The notes under the pieces were generated by a model, which saw only the letters and a program-made list of their open reading frames with translations, had not been told where the DNA came from and did not search any database. Source: Rhizobium leguminosarum (GTDB lineage: Bacteria > Pseudomonadota > Alphaproteobacteria > Rhizobiales > Rhizobiaceae). Taken from it: a stretch of DNA of 64,000 nucleotides. Location of the stretch: NCBI RefSeq assembly GCF_004123835.1, contig NZ_MZMU01000003.1, positions 1,178,001-1,242,000 of the forward strand, written 5' to 3'. The position numbers and the translations under genes are program-made. The first letter of the stretch is position 1. Each line of letters starts with the position of its first letter. This document shows, one piece after another, positions 37,294 through 44,702 of the stretch.

Positions 37294-39255
37294 TCAGTGT
37301 GCGACGCCTGGTCCCTCGTGTGCCCTCACGATGGCGTCCGCTTCCTTGCCGTATAGCTCCTCGAAGTGATCGAAGGTCTTGGAAAAGTAACCAATGCCCT
37401 GCGTCGCCGAGCGCAGCGCCCGCGCCAGATCGTCAAGTGCGCCGCCCGGAATGAGTGCCCGGAAGATGTCCCATCCCTTAGCGGTTTCATCCCGGTCGAA
37501 GCCGAGAACCTGACCCTTGAGAGCGGAGACGATCTGGACGAGGCTGCCGGAATAGATCGACGGAATGTGAATTTCGCTGCGGAAGACCGGTTGCATTAAA
37601 ACGGCCGACCCTTCGGAAAGCGCCTGTCGCACTCCCATTTTCGACGCAGTCCGGAAGGCGTGTTCCGAACTGTCGACGGCATGGTGCTGACCATCGTACA
37701 GCGTTACGCCGACATCGATGACCTGGAAGCCTAGCGGCCCTTTCTCCATCGCTTCGCGCGCGCCTGCTTCGACAGCAGGGATGTAGTTGCGCGGAACGAC
37801 GCCACCCTTGACGGTTTCGCTAAAGGTGAAGCCCCGGCCGCGCTCATTGGGGCGAATGCTCAGCTTCACATCCGCGAACTGTCCGGCACCGCCGGTCTGT
37901 TTGCGGTGACGGTAATGAACCTCAGATGGTTTCGCAATTGTCTCGCGGTAGATCGGGCTGGGCGTTCGATCGGTTACGGCGATGTGAAACACGTCGGACA
38001 GGGTTCGGCAGAGATCGCGCAGATGCACCGGCCCCTGGGCGCAGACGAGCTGGGCGCCGGTGCTTTCCTCCTGCAAGACCGTTAGGCCGCGATCCGTCGC
38101 GGAAAGTTTTGCCAGCGTTTCGGAGAGCTTGTTTTCATCGCGCTCGCTGCCTGGGATTAGGATCCTTTCAAGCATCGGCGTGGGTGGCTCCGTCCATTCA
38201 GGCGGGGCGACCACCGCGTCTGATGTCAACAGCGAAGGGACGGGCAAGTGGTCGGACTTGACCGTCGCAAACACATCCCCCGACGCAGGCACAACCGCCG
38301 AATTGGACCGCCCGTTTGCGAGATGCTGTACGGCGCCGAGGCTGGAGCCGCCCAATGATGCGCCCTGCCGCAGTCCCTCGCCAAGCGCGCGCACGAGCAC
38401 TGTCTTACCGACATTCTGGCGATGATAGGCATGGAAGCTCACGGCGGTCAGCTTGTTTTCATCGACATTGCCCGCACGAGCCAGGCGCTGTCGAAGAACC
38501 CCCACCGGCGGCGCCTCGTGGCGCAGCGCCTTCATCAGCCTCATCATGCCGTTGCCGTGACTTGCGGCACCGATCAGGACTGGAATAATCCTGTTTTCCC
38601 TGAGAACCCGCGATGAAATGGCATAGAGCGCGTCGCTGGGCGGCTCGCGATCTTCGATCAGTTCCTCGAGAAGCCAGTCATCGAATTCGGACAGGTGTTC
38701 CAGGAGCTCGCTGCGCGCTTCGTGCTCGCGCTCGGCGGCGCTTTCGGGGATTGCGATCAGCGCCGAAGTCTGGCCTTCCCGGTAGCGCCACGCCCGTTCG
38801 GAAATCAGATCGCAACTGCCTATGATCCTGTCCCCCTCGCGGATCGGGATCTGGCGAAGCAAAAGCGTGTGGTTAGCGTAGTCTTGAAGCGCGGCGATCA
38901 CGTCCCTCAGCCGCCCTCTGGGTTCGTCCATTCGGTTGACGAAGAGGATGCACGGCGTCCCCGAGGCTTCGACTATCCGCAGATAGGGCGCGGCGAGCAC
39001 AGCCTCCTCGGGTGCCGATGAAACGCACAAGATGCAGGCGTCGCTGGCAAGAAGCGCGTGCTGTGCATGCGCCAATGCTTCATTGGGTCCTGGCGCATCC
39101 AGCACACACCACGCCTCTTTTCCAAAGGTGAATTCTGTGAGGTTCAATCCATAAGGGGAGCTGGATTTTCTCGGCGCCCCCTCCAGAGAGCCGAGCTTTT
39201 CCACGACTGTTGATTTTCCGGTCTGCGAGGGTCCAAGCACGGTAAAGCAGCGCAT
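37294..39255 (-). CDS. Divergent elongation factor G-like GTPase
   Basis: A 653-residue protein with the EF-G domain order. The P-loop GPSQTGKST is at residues 8-16. G3 is DAPG (53-56) followed by Pro where canonical EF-G has the catalytic His. G4 is NRMD (107-110). The usual switch I RGIT motif is not visible. Domain II and the C-terminal EF-G domains IV and V (YRHRKQTGGAGQFADV, later GSLVQIVSALKGQVLGF) are recognisable. The ATG at 39255 follows TTGGAGG. It lies between IS701-type ends and may be mobile cargo. It is probably an EF-G paralog rather than the housekeeping factor. Confidence 0.8.
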   Translation of the reverse strand: MRCFTVLGPSQTGKSTVVEKLGSLEGAPRKSSSPYGLNLTEFTFGKEAWCVLDAPGPNEALAHAQHALLASDACILCVSSAPEEAVLAAPYLRIVEASGTPCILFVNRMDEPRGRLRDVIAALQDYANHTLLLRQIPIREGDRIIGSCDLISERAWRYREGQTSALIAIPESAAEREHEARSELLEHLSEFDDWLLEELIEDREPPSDALYAISSRVLRENRIIPVLIGAASHGNGMMRLMKALRHEAPPVGVLRQRLARAGNVDENKLTAVSFHAYHRQNVGKTVLVRALGEGLRQGASLGGSSLGAVQHLANGRSNSAVVPASGDVFATVKSDHLPVPSLLTSDAVVAPPEWTEPPTPMLERILIPGSERDENKLSETLAKLSATDRGLTVLQEESTGAQLVCAQGPVHLRDLCRTLSDVFHIAVTDRTPSPIYRETIAKPSEVHYRHRKQTGGAGQFADVKLSIRPNERGRGFTFSETVKGGVVPRNYIPAVEAGAREAMEKGPLGFQVIDVGVTLYDGQHHAVDSSEHAFRTASKMGVRQALSEGSAVLMQPVFRSEIHIPSIYSGSLVQIVSALKGQVLGFDRDETAKGWDIFRALIPGGALDDLARALRSATQGIGYFSKTFDHFEELYGKEADAIVRAHEGPGVAH

Positions 39256-39395
39256 CGGCATTCCTCCAACTGCCATAAACACAATTTTCAGCCATTCATA
39301 GGATGCCCTGAACCGCTGCAAGGCGCCAGAGGTGTTCAGTTTCACAATGCTTTGACCTGGACTTGCATTTGAGGCTGATGTCGTCTTGCATTTAA

Positions 39396-39890
39396 TCATG
39401 AGATTCTGTCTGCAACGAATTCAAGATGATACCTCGACACTTGTTGACTGCGGTCGGCGCCAGTGCCAGCGCAGCCGCTTTTCGATCTCGGGCGCATATT
39501 TCTGGACCCGGCGGTAAATCGTGGAATGATCGACGGCACACCCCGCTCACCCATCATTTGTTCGAGATCGCGGTAGATGACACCGTAGCGGCAGTACCAG
39601 CGCCCAAAGGATAATCTCTCCTGAAAATGGCGCCACTTGAAATCACTCATCAAAAGTCTCGCTGAAAAATCTTCAGCGCTCTTTCGGGCATCAACGGAAT
39701 TTTTGCAACAGAACCCTTCCGCCCGCATCCAACCCGTCTTGCGCCGCTCTTCTCCCAGCAAACCGTCCAGGAATTGGCTTGCTGAATTCGCTACCCGCTC
39801 CTGTGTGAACAGCGGCCGCATTCGCGCTTTCACATCACGCAACGAAGACGCCCAAAGCTCCAGCGTCGCCTCAATCGATACGCCTGTCAT
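39396..39890 (-). pseudogene. Chimeric transposase remnant: IS701 N-terminus joined to an IS6-family fragment
   Basis: Residues 1-58 (ELWASSLRDVKARMRPLF, ending KTGWMRAE) are the start of an IS701-family DDE transposase. At 39715 the sequence switches to an IS6-family left end (GGGTTCTGTTGCAAA, minus strand, 39701-39715) and then its transposase start, SDFKWRHFQ with YRDLEQMMGERG. A one-base deletion after GERGVP shifts the frame; the continuing IS6 sequence (DHSTIYRRVQKYAPEIEKRL) is readable in another frame. Both transposases are dead. The IS6 piece ends near 39425. Confidence 0.85.
39425..39715 (-). mobile_element. Truncated IS6-family element nested in the IS701 element
   Basis: The left terminal repeat is at 39701-39715 and the transposase ATG at 39650. 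About 75 codons remain, with one frameshift, before the sequence breaks off near 39425 next to the upstream region of the EF-G-like gene. No right terminal repeat was found. Confidence 0.75.
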
Positions 39891-39942
39891 CCAATGACCT
39901 ACGGATCATGGAAACCCATGGATTCAGATATTCCAACAATAT

Positions 39943-39954
39943 GCAACTGTAATG
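39943..39954. repeat. IS701-type terminal inverted repeat
   Basis: GCAACTGTAATG followed by CTAG, a YTAR-type target. It matches the ends at 36772-36783 (inverted) and 36889-36900. It lies 52 bases before the transposase start at 39890, as expected for the left end of an IS701 element read on the minus strand. Confidence 0.8.
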
Positions 39955-39970
39955 CTAGTCTAAGCGGGGA

Positions 39971-40531
39971 TCAGGGCTTCACTGCTGTCAGGAAGCGCTT
40001 CAATTCCGTCTCCACATAGGCAGCCACCGGGCCGTCTGCGCCAAATCCCCACCAGGTGAGCGAACCCTGCCATTGCGCCAGCATCAGCCGGGCGATCGTC
40101 TCCGGATCGCTCGCCGAGCTGAAGCAGCGTGCGATCGCTTTCGTCAGCGCCGTTCCCCAGGCTGCACCCCGGGCCCGCAGCACCGGATCGCGGAAATCCT
40201 CGCGCAGCACCAGCAAGCCCTCGCCATAGGCGGCGGCATTATCGCCGTAATCCTGCGACAGGCGGACGAGCAGCGCGACGGCGCCTTCCGGCGTTTTCGG
40301 CACGGTCTCGGCAAGCCGCGCCGTTTCCGCATCCAGCCGGTCCCAGGCGTGAAGCAGCGCAGCGCGGAGCATCGCCGCTTTCGTCGCGAAACGCTGCACC
40401 AGCGTCGACCCGGAAAGGCCGCTCGCTTTCGCCACCGCCGCAAAGGTCGCCGCATCCGGCCCCTCGGCCTGGATCAGCGCGAGCACCATGGCGAGAAGCT
40501 GTTCATCGGAAAGTGTGCGGCGGCGCGGCAT
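39971..40531 (-). CDS. TetR family transcriptional regulator
   Basis: A 186-residue repressor-type protein. The helix-turn-helix is at residues 24-45 (AATFAAVAKASGLSGSTLVQRF), preceded by the basic MPRRRTLSD. The ATG at 40531 has GAGGAATTTC upstream; an ATG 24 codons earlier is read through the operator region and unlikely. It is divergent from the SDR gene at 40711, and two palindromes lie in the gap. The SDR is its most likely target. Confidence 0.85.
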   Translation of the reverse strand: MPRRRTLSDEQLLAMVLALIQAEGPDAATFAAVAKASGLSGSTLVQRFATKAAMLRAALLHAWDRLDAETARLAETVPKTPEGAVALLVRLSQDYGDNAAAYGEGLLVLREDFRDPVLRARGAAWGTALTKAIARCFSSASDPETIARLMLAQWQGSLTWWGFGADGPVAAYVETELKRFLTAVKP

Positions 40532-40544
40532 GAAATTCCTCTTG

Positions 40545-40559
40545 CATTCGCTTCGAATG
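40545..40559. promoter_or_regulatory. Palindrome 1 in the TetR-SDR promoter region
   Basis: CATTCGCTTCGAATG is a 6-bp dyad around CTT, 13 bases before the TetR start codon. It is a candidate operator for that repressor. Confidence 0.55.
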
Positions 40560-40560
40560 T

Positions 40561-40576
40561 AAACGATCATTCGTTT
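40561..40576. promoter_or_regulatory. Palindrome 2 in the TetR-SDR promoter region
   Basis: AAACGATCATTCGTTT is a 6-bp dyad around TCAT directly next to palindrome 1. Either or both may be bound by the TetR protein. Confidence 0.55.
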
Positions 40577-40599
40577 ATATACAAGCAGCGCCAGCTGGA

Positions 40600-40643
40600 G
40601 CAATTCCAGGAAAAGTGTGAAGCGGTTTTCCGTCCGGAATTGC
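40600..40643 (+). repeat. Family-A palindromic repeat, intact
   Basis: The stems GCAATTCC/GGAATTGC and GGAAAA/TTTTCC with the shared GTGTGAAGCGG-type loop match the copy at 24059-24102 base for base. The usual GTAAAAACAA tail follows. It lies between the palindromes and the SDR start. Confidence 0.9.
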
Positions 40644-40710
40644 GTAAAAACAAGGAGCTAAACCCGGGTGCTTACGGCATGAAGGCCGTTCTAGCGTGGA
40701 GGATGGAGAA

Positions 40711-41625
40711 GTGACAGCGAACTTGCGGGAGAAAGTGGCCTTGGTGGCGGGTGCGACGCGCGGCGCCGGCCGAGGCATCGCGGTGGAACTCGGTGCTGCC
40801 GGCGCCACCGTCTACGTCACCGGGCGCACGACGCGCGCTCAGCAATCCGAATATATCAGGCCGGAGACGATCGAAGAGACGGCCGAGCTGGTGACGTCAG
40901 CCGGTGGCAAGGGTATCGCCGTGCAGGTGGACCATCTGATCCAGCAACAGGTCGAGGCACTGATCGCCCGCATCCGCGGCGAAGCCGGCCGGCTCGATAT
41001 TCTCGTCAACGACATCTGGGGCTGCGAGAAACTGTTCGAATGGGACAAGGCCGTCTGGGAGCATTCGCTGGACAAGGGCCTGCGCATGCTGCAGCTCGGT
41101 ATCGAGACGCATCTGATTACTGCCCATTACGCCCTGCCGCTGATGATCGAGCGGCCGGGCGGGCTGCTAGTGGAAGTGACCGACGGCACGGCCGAATACA
41201 ATGCCACCCATTACCGGCTTTCGCCCTTTTACGACCTCGTCAAGACGAGCGTCACCCGCATGGCCTGGGCGCATGCGCAGGATCTGGCGAAACACGGCGC
41301 CACCGCCGTTTCGATTACGCCCGGCTGGTTGCGCTCCGAAATGATGCTGGATGCTTATGAGGTGCGCGAAGAGAACTGGCGCGAGGCGACGAAGGTGCAG
41401 CCGCATTTCGCCATTTCCGAAACCCCGCGCTTCGTCGGCCGGGCCGTTGCGGCCATCGCCGCCGATCCAGACCGCGCCCGCTGGAACGGCCAGTCGCTGT
41501 CGAGCGGCGGAGTGGCCAAGTCCTATGGCTTCGACGATATCGACGGTTCGCGGCCGGATTGCTGGCGCTACATGGTGGAAGTGCAGGAGCCCGGCAAACC
41601 GGCGGATGTGACAGGCTATCGCTAA
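40711..41625 (+). CDS. SDR family oxidoreductase
   Basis: A 304-residue short-chain dehydrogenase. The NAD(P)-binding motif is GATRGAGRGIA near residue 12, with Arg and Thr of TGRTT suggesting NADP. The active-site Tyr and Lys are in YDLVKTS near residue 198. It is longer than the usual 250 residues. The start is given as GTG 40711 since GGAGGATGGAGAA precedes it; a GTG five codons earlier is also possible. Substrate unknown. A TetR gene with palindromes lies divergently upstream. Its TAA stop is the first triplet of a family-B repeat. Confidence 0.85.
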   Translation: MTANLREKVALVAGATRGAGRGIAVELGAAGATVYVTGRTTRAQQSEYIRPETIEETAELVTSAGGKGIAVQVDHLIQQQVEALIARIRGEAGRLDILVNDIWGCEKLFEWDKAVWEHSLDKGLRMLQLGIETHLITAHYALPLMIERPGGLLVEVTDGTAEYNATHYRLSPFYDLVKTSVTRMAWAHAQDLAKHGATAVSITPGWLRSEMMLDAYEVREENWREATKVQPHFAISETPRFVGRAVAAIAADPDRARWNGQSLSSGGVAKSYGFDDIDGSRPDCWRYMVEVQEPGKPADVTGYR

Positions 41626-41728
41626 AGCATGTCGCGCAAAAGTGTGCAACGGTTTTGCGACAACGACATGCGTAAAAACAAAGACCTAAAGCGCGACAAG
41701 CGAATCTGAAAGATCGCGACGCGCTTTA
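41623..41728 (+). repeat. Family-B palindromic repeat, intact, starting on a stop codon
   Basis: The repeat starts TAAAGCATGTCG; its TAA is the stop codon of the SDR gene. The stems GCATGTCG/CGACATGC and CGCAAAA/TTTTGCG enclose the common loop, followed by GTAAAAACAAAGAC and a second stem AAAGCGCG/CGCGCTTT. Confidence 0.9.
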
Positions 41729-41735
41729 GAACGGT

Positions 41736-41809
41736 CATCATGCTCTGGAGCAATTCCAGGAGCAGAAGGGTAGAGCGGCTCTGCGCTTCCGTGAAAGCTA
41801 AACCGCTCT
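41736..41809. repeat. Mosaic of family-C and family-A repeat pieces with a hairpin
   Basis: CATCATGCTCT (the end of family C) is joined directly to GGAGCAATTCCAGG (the beginning of family A). Beyond it, AGAGCGG at 41772-41778 pairs with CCGCTCT at 41803-41809. It ends nine bases before the stop of the desaturase gene, so it can act as its transcript end. Confidence 0.65.
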
Positions 41810-41817
41810 AACGCCCG

Positions 41818-42939
41818 TTATCGTGCTGTGGCAAGCCGCGCCGCGTCGCGAAACGAGACCAACCGCTTCGTCTGTTCGTCCCATAGCACCAGCTTGACGC
41901 AGCGCAGGCTTTCCATGAGCGTGATGCGGCCGATATCGGCAAGCTCGGGATGGTCCCGCAGCACCTCCGGCAGCCGGTAATACGGCACCCGGCTCGACAG
42001 ATGATGTACGTGGTGGATGCCGATATTGCCGGTGATCCAGCGTAGCACCGGCGGCAGGTCGTAATGCGAGGCGCCGTGCAGGGCTGCATGCTGGAACTGC
42101 CAGTCCGGCTCCTTCGACCAATGTGTTTCCTCGAACTGATGCTGCACGTAGAACAGCCAGACGCCGGCAGCACCGGCCAGAAGCACGATCGGCAGATGCA
42201 CCAGGAGAAAGGGAATGATCCCGATCGCCCAGATCAGCAGCGCGGCGGCCAGTGCGATGGCAAGGTTGGTCGCCATGGTCGAGACCCAGGGCAGGGCGCC
42301 GGAGCGCATCATGCCGAAGGGCAGGCGCTGCTTGAAGAGGAACAACCATGCCGGTCCGATCCCGAACATCACGATCGGGTTGCGATAGAGCCGATAGCCG
42401 AGCCGGCCCCAGCGCGACAGCGCGTTATATTCGGCGATCGTCAGCGTTTCGATGTCGCCAACGCCGCGCTCGTCCAGGTTCCCGGCCGAGGCGTGGTGTT
42501 CCGCATGCGCCCGGCGCCAATAGTCGTAAGGCGTCAGCGTCAGGATGCCGATCGTGCGTCCAACCCAATCGTCGACGCGGCGACGAGCGAAAAACGAGCC
42601 GTGGCCGCAATCATGCTGGATCATGAACAGCCGGAGCAGGAAAGCGGCGGCGGGAAGGACGAGGATCAGGCCGGGCCAGAAGCTGTAATGAACCGCTGCC
42701 CATGCGGCAGCCCAGAACAACGCGAAGGGGACGACGGTGACGGCAAGCTCGAAGGCGCTGCGTCCGGCCCGCGGCTGGCGGTATCCGCCAAGGATCTTCA
42801 GCCAGCGCTTTTCAGCGAAAAGCGCGGCTTGCTCCGCGGATCGCTCCGGGTTTTCGGATTTCTCCGGGTTTTCGTCGGGCCCGCCCAAAGGGGCCACTTG
42901 GATTTCCTCGCACTCGCTGCGGCGCGCAGATTCGATCAC
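41818..42939 (-). CDS. Membrane fatty acid desaturase
   Basis: A 373-residue acyl-lipid desaturase of the DesA/omega-6 type. The three His boxes for the di-iron centre are present: HDCGHG near residue 110, HAEHH near residue 146 and HHVHH near residue 318. Four membrane helices flank them. It introduces a double bond in membrane lipid acyl chains. GTG 42939 was chosen because it overlaps the stop of a 38-residue gene by four bases (GTGA), which indicates translational coupling. The N-terminal 50 residues are charged and rich in Glu. Confidence 0.85.
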   Translation of the reverse strand: MIESARRSECEEIQVAPLGGPDENPEKSENPERSAEQAALFAEKRWLKILGGYRQPRAGRSAFELAVTVVPFALFWAAAWAAVHYSFWPGLILVLPAAAFLLRLFMIQHDCGHGSFFARRRVDDWVGRTIGILTLTPYDYWRRAHAEHHASAGNLDERGVGDIETLTIAEYNALSRWGRLGYRLYRNPIVMFGIGPAWLFLFKQRLPFGMMRSGALPWVSTMATNLAIALAAALLIWAIGIIPFLLVHLPIVLLAGAAGVWLFYVQHQFEETHWSKEPDWQFQHAALHGASHYDLPPVLRWITGNIGIHHVHHLSSRVPYYRLPEVLRDHPELADIGRITLMESLRCVKLVLWDEQTKRLVSFRDAARLATAR

Positions 42940-43052
42940 AGAGTGACGCCGTGAAAGGCGGCGATCGCCGAAAAGCCGAGTGCAATCACCACGGCCGAGC
43001 GAATGAGGAAGAGCGGATAGTCGAAGTGATACATCGTATGAAGAGTGGTCAT
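42936..43052 (-). CDS. 38-residue membrane peptide coupled to the desaturase
   Basis: A short gene starting MTTLHTMYHFDYPLF with one hydrophobic helix (residues 13-34, RSAVVIALGFSAIAAF). Its TGA stop overlaps the desaturase GTG start as GTGA. AGGA lies 14 bases before its ATG, a little far. The exact overlap and the membrane helix support it being real. It may be a small regulatory or stabilising partner of the desaturase; this is inference. Confidence 0.65.
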   Translation of the reverse strand: MTTLHTMYHFDYPLFLIRSAVVIALGFSAIAAFHGVTL

Positions 43053-43190
43053 GGTTGCAGCAATTCCTGTTTTTCTGAAAACATGTCAATGGGTGATGGT
43101 GTCACGCCGGAGCGCGGCGCGTCCGACAAGACACGCTATCACTTGCGCTGTTATGCGCACGGGGGCGGAGCGGGGGCTCGATAAGAGGTT

Positions 43191-43334
43191 CTATTTCTTT
43201 GGAGCACTGCCCTGCGGGGCGGTTTTGGTCGCCGTCTTCATCTGATTGGCGAACGTGCTTTCCACCTTCGCTGCCTGCTTGTCCTTCTTCGGCTTCCGGA
43301 CCTCGCGATTGCTTCTTACTTGTCCTTTTGCCAT
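43191..43334 (-). CDS. Small basic protein, 47 residues
   Basis: Starts MAKGQVRSNREVRKPKKDKQ and is rich in Lys and Gln throughout. AAGGGAGA lies ten bases before the ATG. The beginning, with KGQ-x-RSNRE-x-RKPKK, is the pattern of a small conserved rhizobial protein; I know of no function. It stands alone, with about 140 bases to the desaturase leader gene. Confidence 0.7.
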   Translation of the reverse strand: MAKGQVRSNREVRKPKKDKQAAKVESTFANQMKTATKTAPQGSAPKK

Positions 43335-43796
43335 CGATAAAATCTCCCTTTAGATCGAAATTGAAAGCCGCAGCCTGCGTGGTATTCGCCCCGCTTGTCG
43401 GTCGCGACCGGAGATCGCGGGATCGTCATGAGGGGCAACCCGACAACACCGGGCCGCAGGGATGGAATGAAAATGATGCCTGCTGAAACCGCATCGCAGT
43501 CTGGAGGCGGATGACCGGAGAGGTCACCGAAAGCCAAACCCGACGTTGAGACGGGACGTCACCATGCTTTCGCGATCGGGAAAATGGCGGGGCCGGAAAC
43601 GCGGTCACCGCAAATGCCGCATCGACCAAATCAGCGAGCCCTCCTTATAGAGTAAAATTGAGGTGCCATTAAGGCCATCGCCGCAGGAAAGCCATATTTC
43701 CACAGGGGATACGTGCCGCGCAAAAGTGGGCAGCGGTTGCGATAACTGCATGCGAGCAATAGGACTAAAGCGCGAGGGATGAATCGTGCGACGCGC
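43335..43796. other. Gene-free interval with a decayed repeat
   Basis: I found no supported gene in these 462 bases. An AT-richer stretch at 43640-43700 may hold the promoter of the small protein to the left. The right end holds a decayed family-B repeat at 43712-43800. Confidence 0.45.
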
Positions 43797-43800
43797 TTAG
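43712..43800 (+). repeat. Decayed family-B palindromic repeat
   Basis: CGTGCCGCGCAAAAGTGGG and GCAGCGGTTGCG with ACTGCATGC mark the first hairpin; CTAAAGCGCG and GACGCGCTTAG the second. The final TTA supplies the stop codon of the minus-strand gene at 43797. Confidence 0.75.
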
Positions 43801-44132
43801 TCATTCACGGGAAACAGGCGGATCAGCTTCGTTCTTTCCATCTCCGCCAGGCCTGATGCCGACATGATGCCGCGGGCCAGACAGAGTTCTATGTCCCGTC
43901 CGATATCGAGCGGCACCAGCATACCACCGGCCTTGAGCAGGCGGTCTGTCATCGACAGAAGCAGGTCTACCTTCGCCTGGCAGCCATCGATTTCCAGGAG
44001 CGCCACCCGGCGCTCCCTGTCGATGTCTGCAAGATTTCTAGCCTGCTCGCGTTGTTGGTAAGCCCCGAATTGCACCCATCCGAAATAACCGGCCGCTGCG
44101 ACGCAGATACAAAGCAAAAGGGTTTTTCGCAC
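43797..44132 (-). CDS. Hypothetical exported or membrane-anchored protein
   Basis: A 111-residue protein with an N-terminal hydrophobic segment (residues 4-22) after MRK, either a signal anchor or signal peptide. The rest is helical and charged, with two cysteines (DGCQAK and ELCLAR). I recognise no family. Its TAA stop codon lies in a decayed family-B repeat. The ribosome binding site is AAGGAG just before the ATG (AGGAGTATTGTGCG). Confidence 0.65.
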   Translation of the reverse strand: MRKTLLLCICVAAAGYFGWVQFGAYQQREQARNLADIDRERRVALLEIDGCQAKVDLLLSMTDRLLKAGGMLVPLDIGRDIELCLARGIMSASGLAEMERTKLIRLFPVND

Positions 44133-44180
44133 AATACTCCTTAGGAGCCGGGCGGCTCGCTTGCCGCTAGAACATCAGTG

Positions 44181-44231
44181 AGAGCATGATGTCGTCCGAA
44201 AACCGCTCACGCTTTTCGGCATCATGCTCTA
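44181..44231. repeat. Family-C palindromic repeat overlapping a stop codon
   Basis: The outer stem AGAGCATGATG/CATCATGCTCT and inner stem CCGAAAA/TTTTCGG enclose CCGCTCACGC, the complement of the loop found in families A and B. The final CTA at 44229-44231 is the TAG stop of the minus-strand gene. Confidence 0.9.
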
Positions 44232-44525
44232 GCCGGCGGCGCGTCTTTCGCGAGGCAATCCCTGTATCGCATATCGGTTAAAGACGGGGGTTACCGGTTT
44301 CGGCGGCGTCTTCAGCTTGCCGAAATGGTGTTCGAGCGCTTGTGAGAGCATGGCCGGCGAGGTGACGCCCTCTTCGAACAGCCTGATCAGCAGTATGGCC
44401 GCGACGTTGAAGACACGTTCGTTGCCGATCAGGATTTTGGCGTCGTAGCCGGCGTCGTCGAGCACGCCCTGCAGCATGTCGAGATCGGACGAAGTCAGAT
44501 GCGGCTTTTCGAAAGTGGAAGACAT
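44229..44525 (-). CDS. Small helical protein, paralog of the gene at 31629
   Basis: A 98-residue protein of unknown function. The ATG at 44525 follows AAAGGAGGACCG, a very strong ribosome binding site. Residues 9-70 align with the 68-residue protein at 31629-31835 (shared DLD-x-L, FN/FA-AA, LF-E/AG, ML/LL-x2-AL-x2-H). The C-terminal 30 residues are extra and basic. Both genes stand alone in AT-richer surroundings. Confidence 0.75.
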   Translation of the reverse strand: MSSTFEKPHLTSSDLDMLQGVLDDAGYDAKILIGNERVFNVAAILLIRLFEEGVTSPAMLSQALEHHFGKLKTPPKPVTPVFNRYAIQGLPRERRAAG

Positions 44526-44702
44526 CGGTCCTCCTTTCATCGGGGCAAGGGTATAAAAACCCTCAGTCGGCAGCGCCCTTACACTGGCTGCCGAAGTTGC
44601 GACCATGCGCCTTTCACCCAGGCAAAGCAACGGGATTCTTGCAGCAGATATCGCTACGGTTCATGAGCAGCCCGCACCGGTCAGGGTGCGGGCCGATGAC
44701 GG

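Noticed and set aside
43426-43629. A 67-codon minus-strand frame in the gap 43335-43796
   Set aside because: No ribosome binding site and no protein-like composition.
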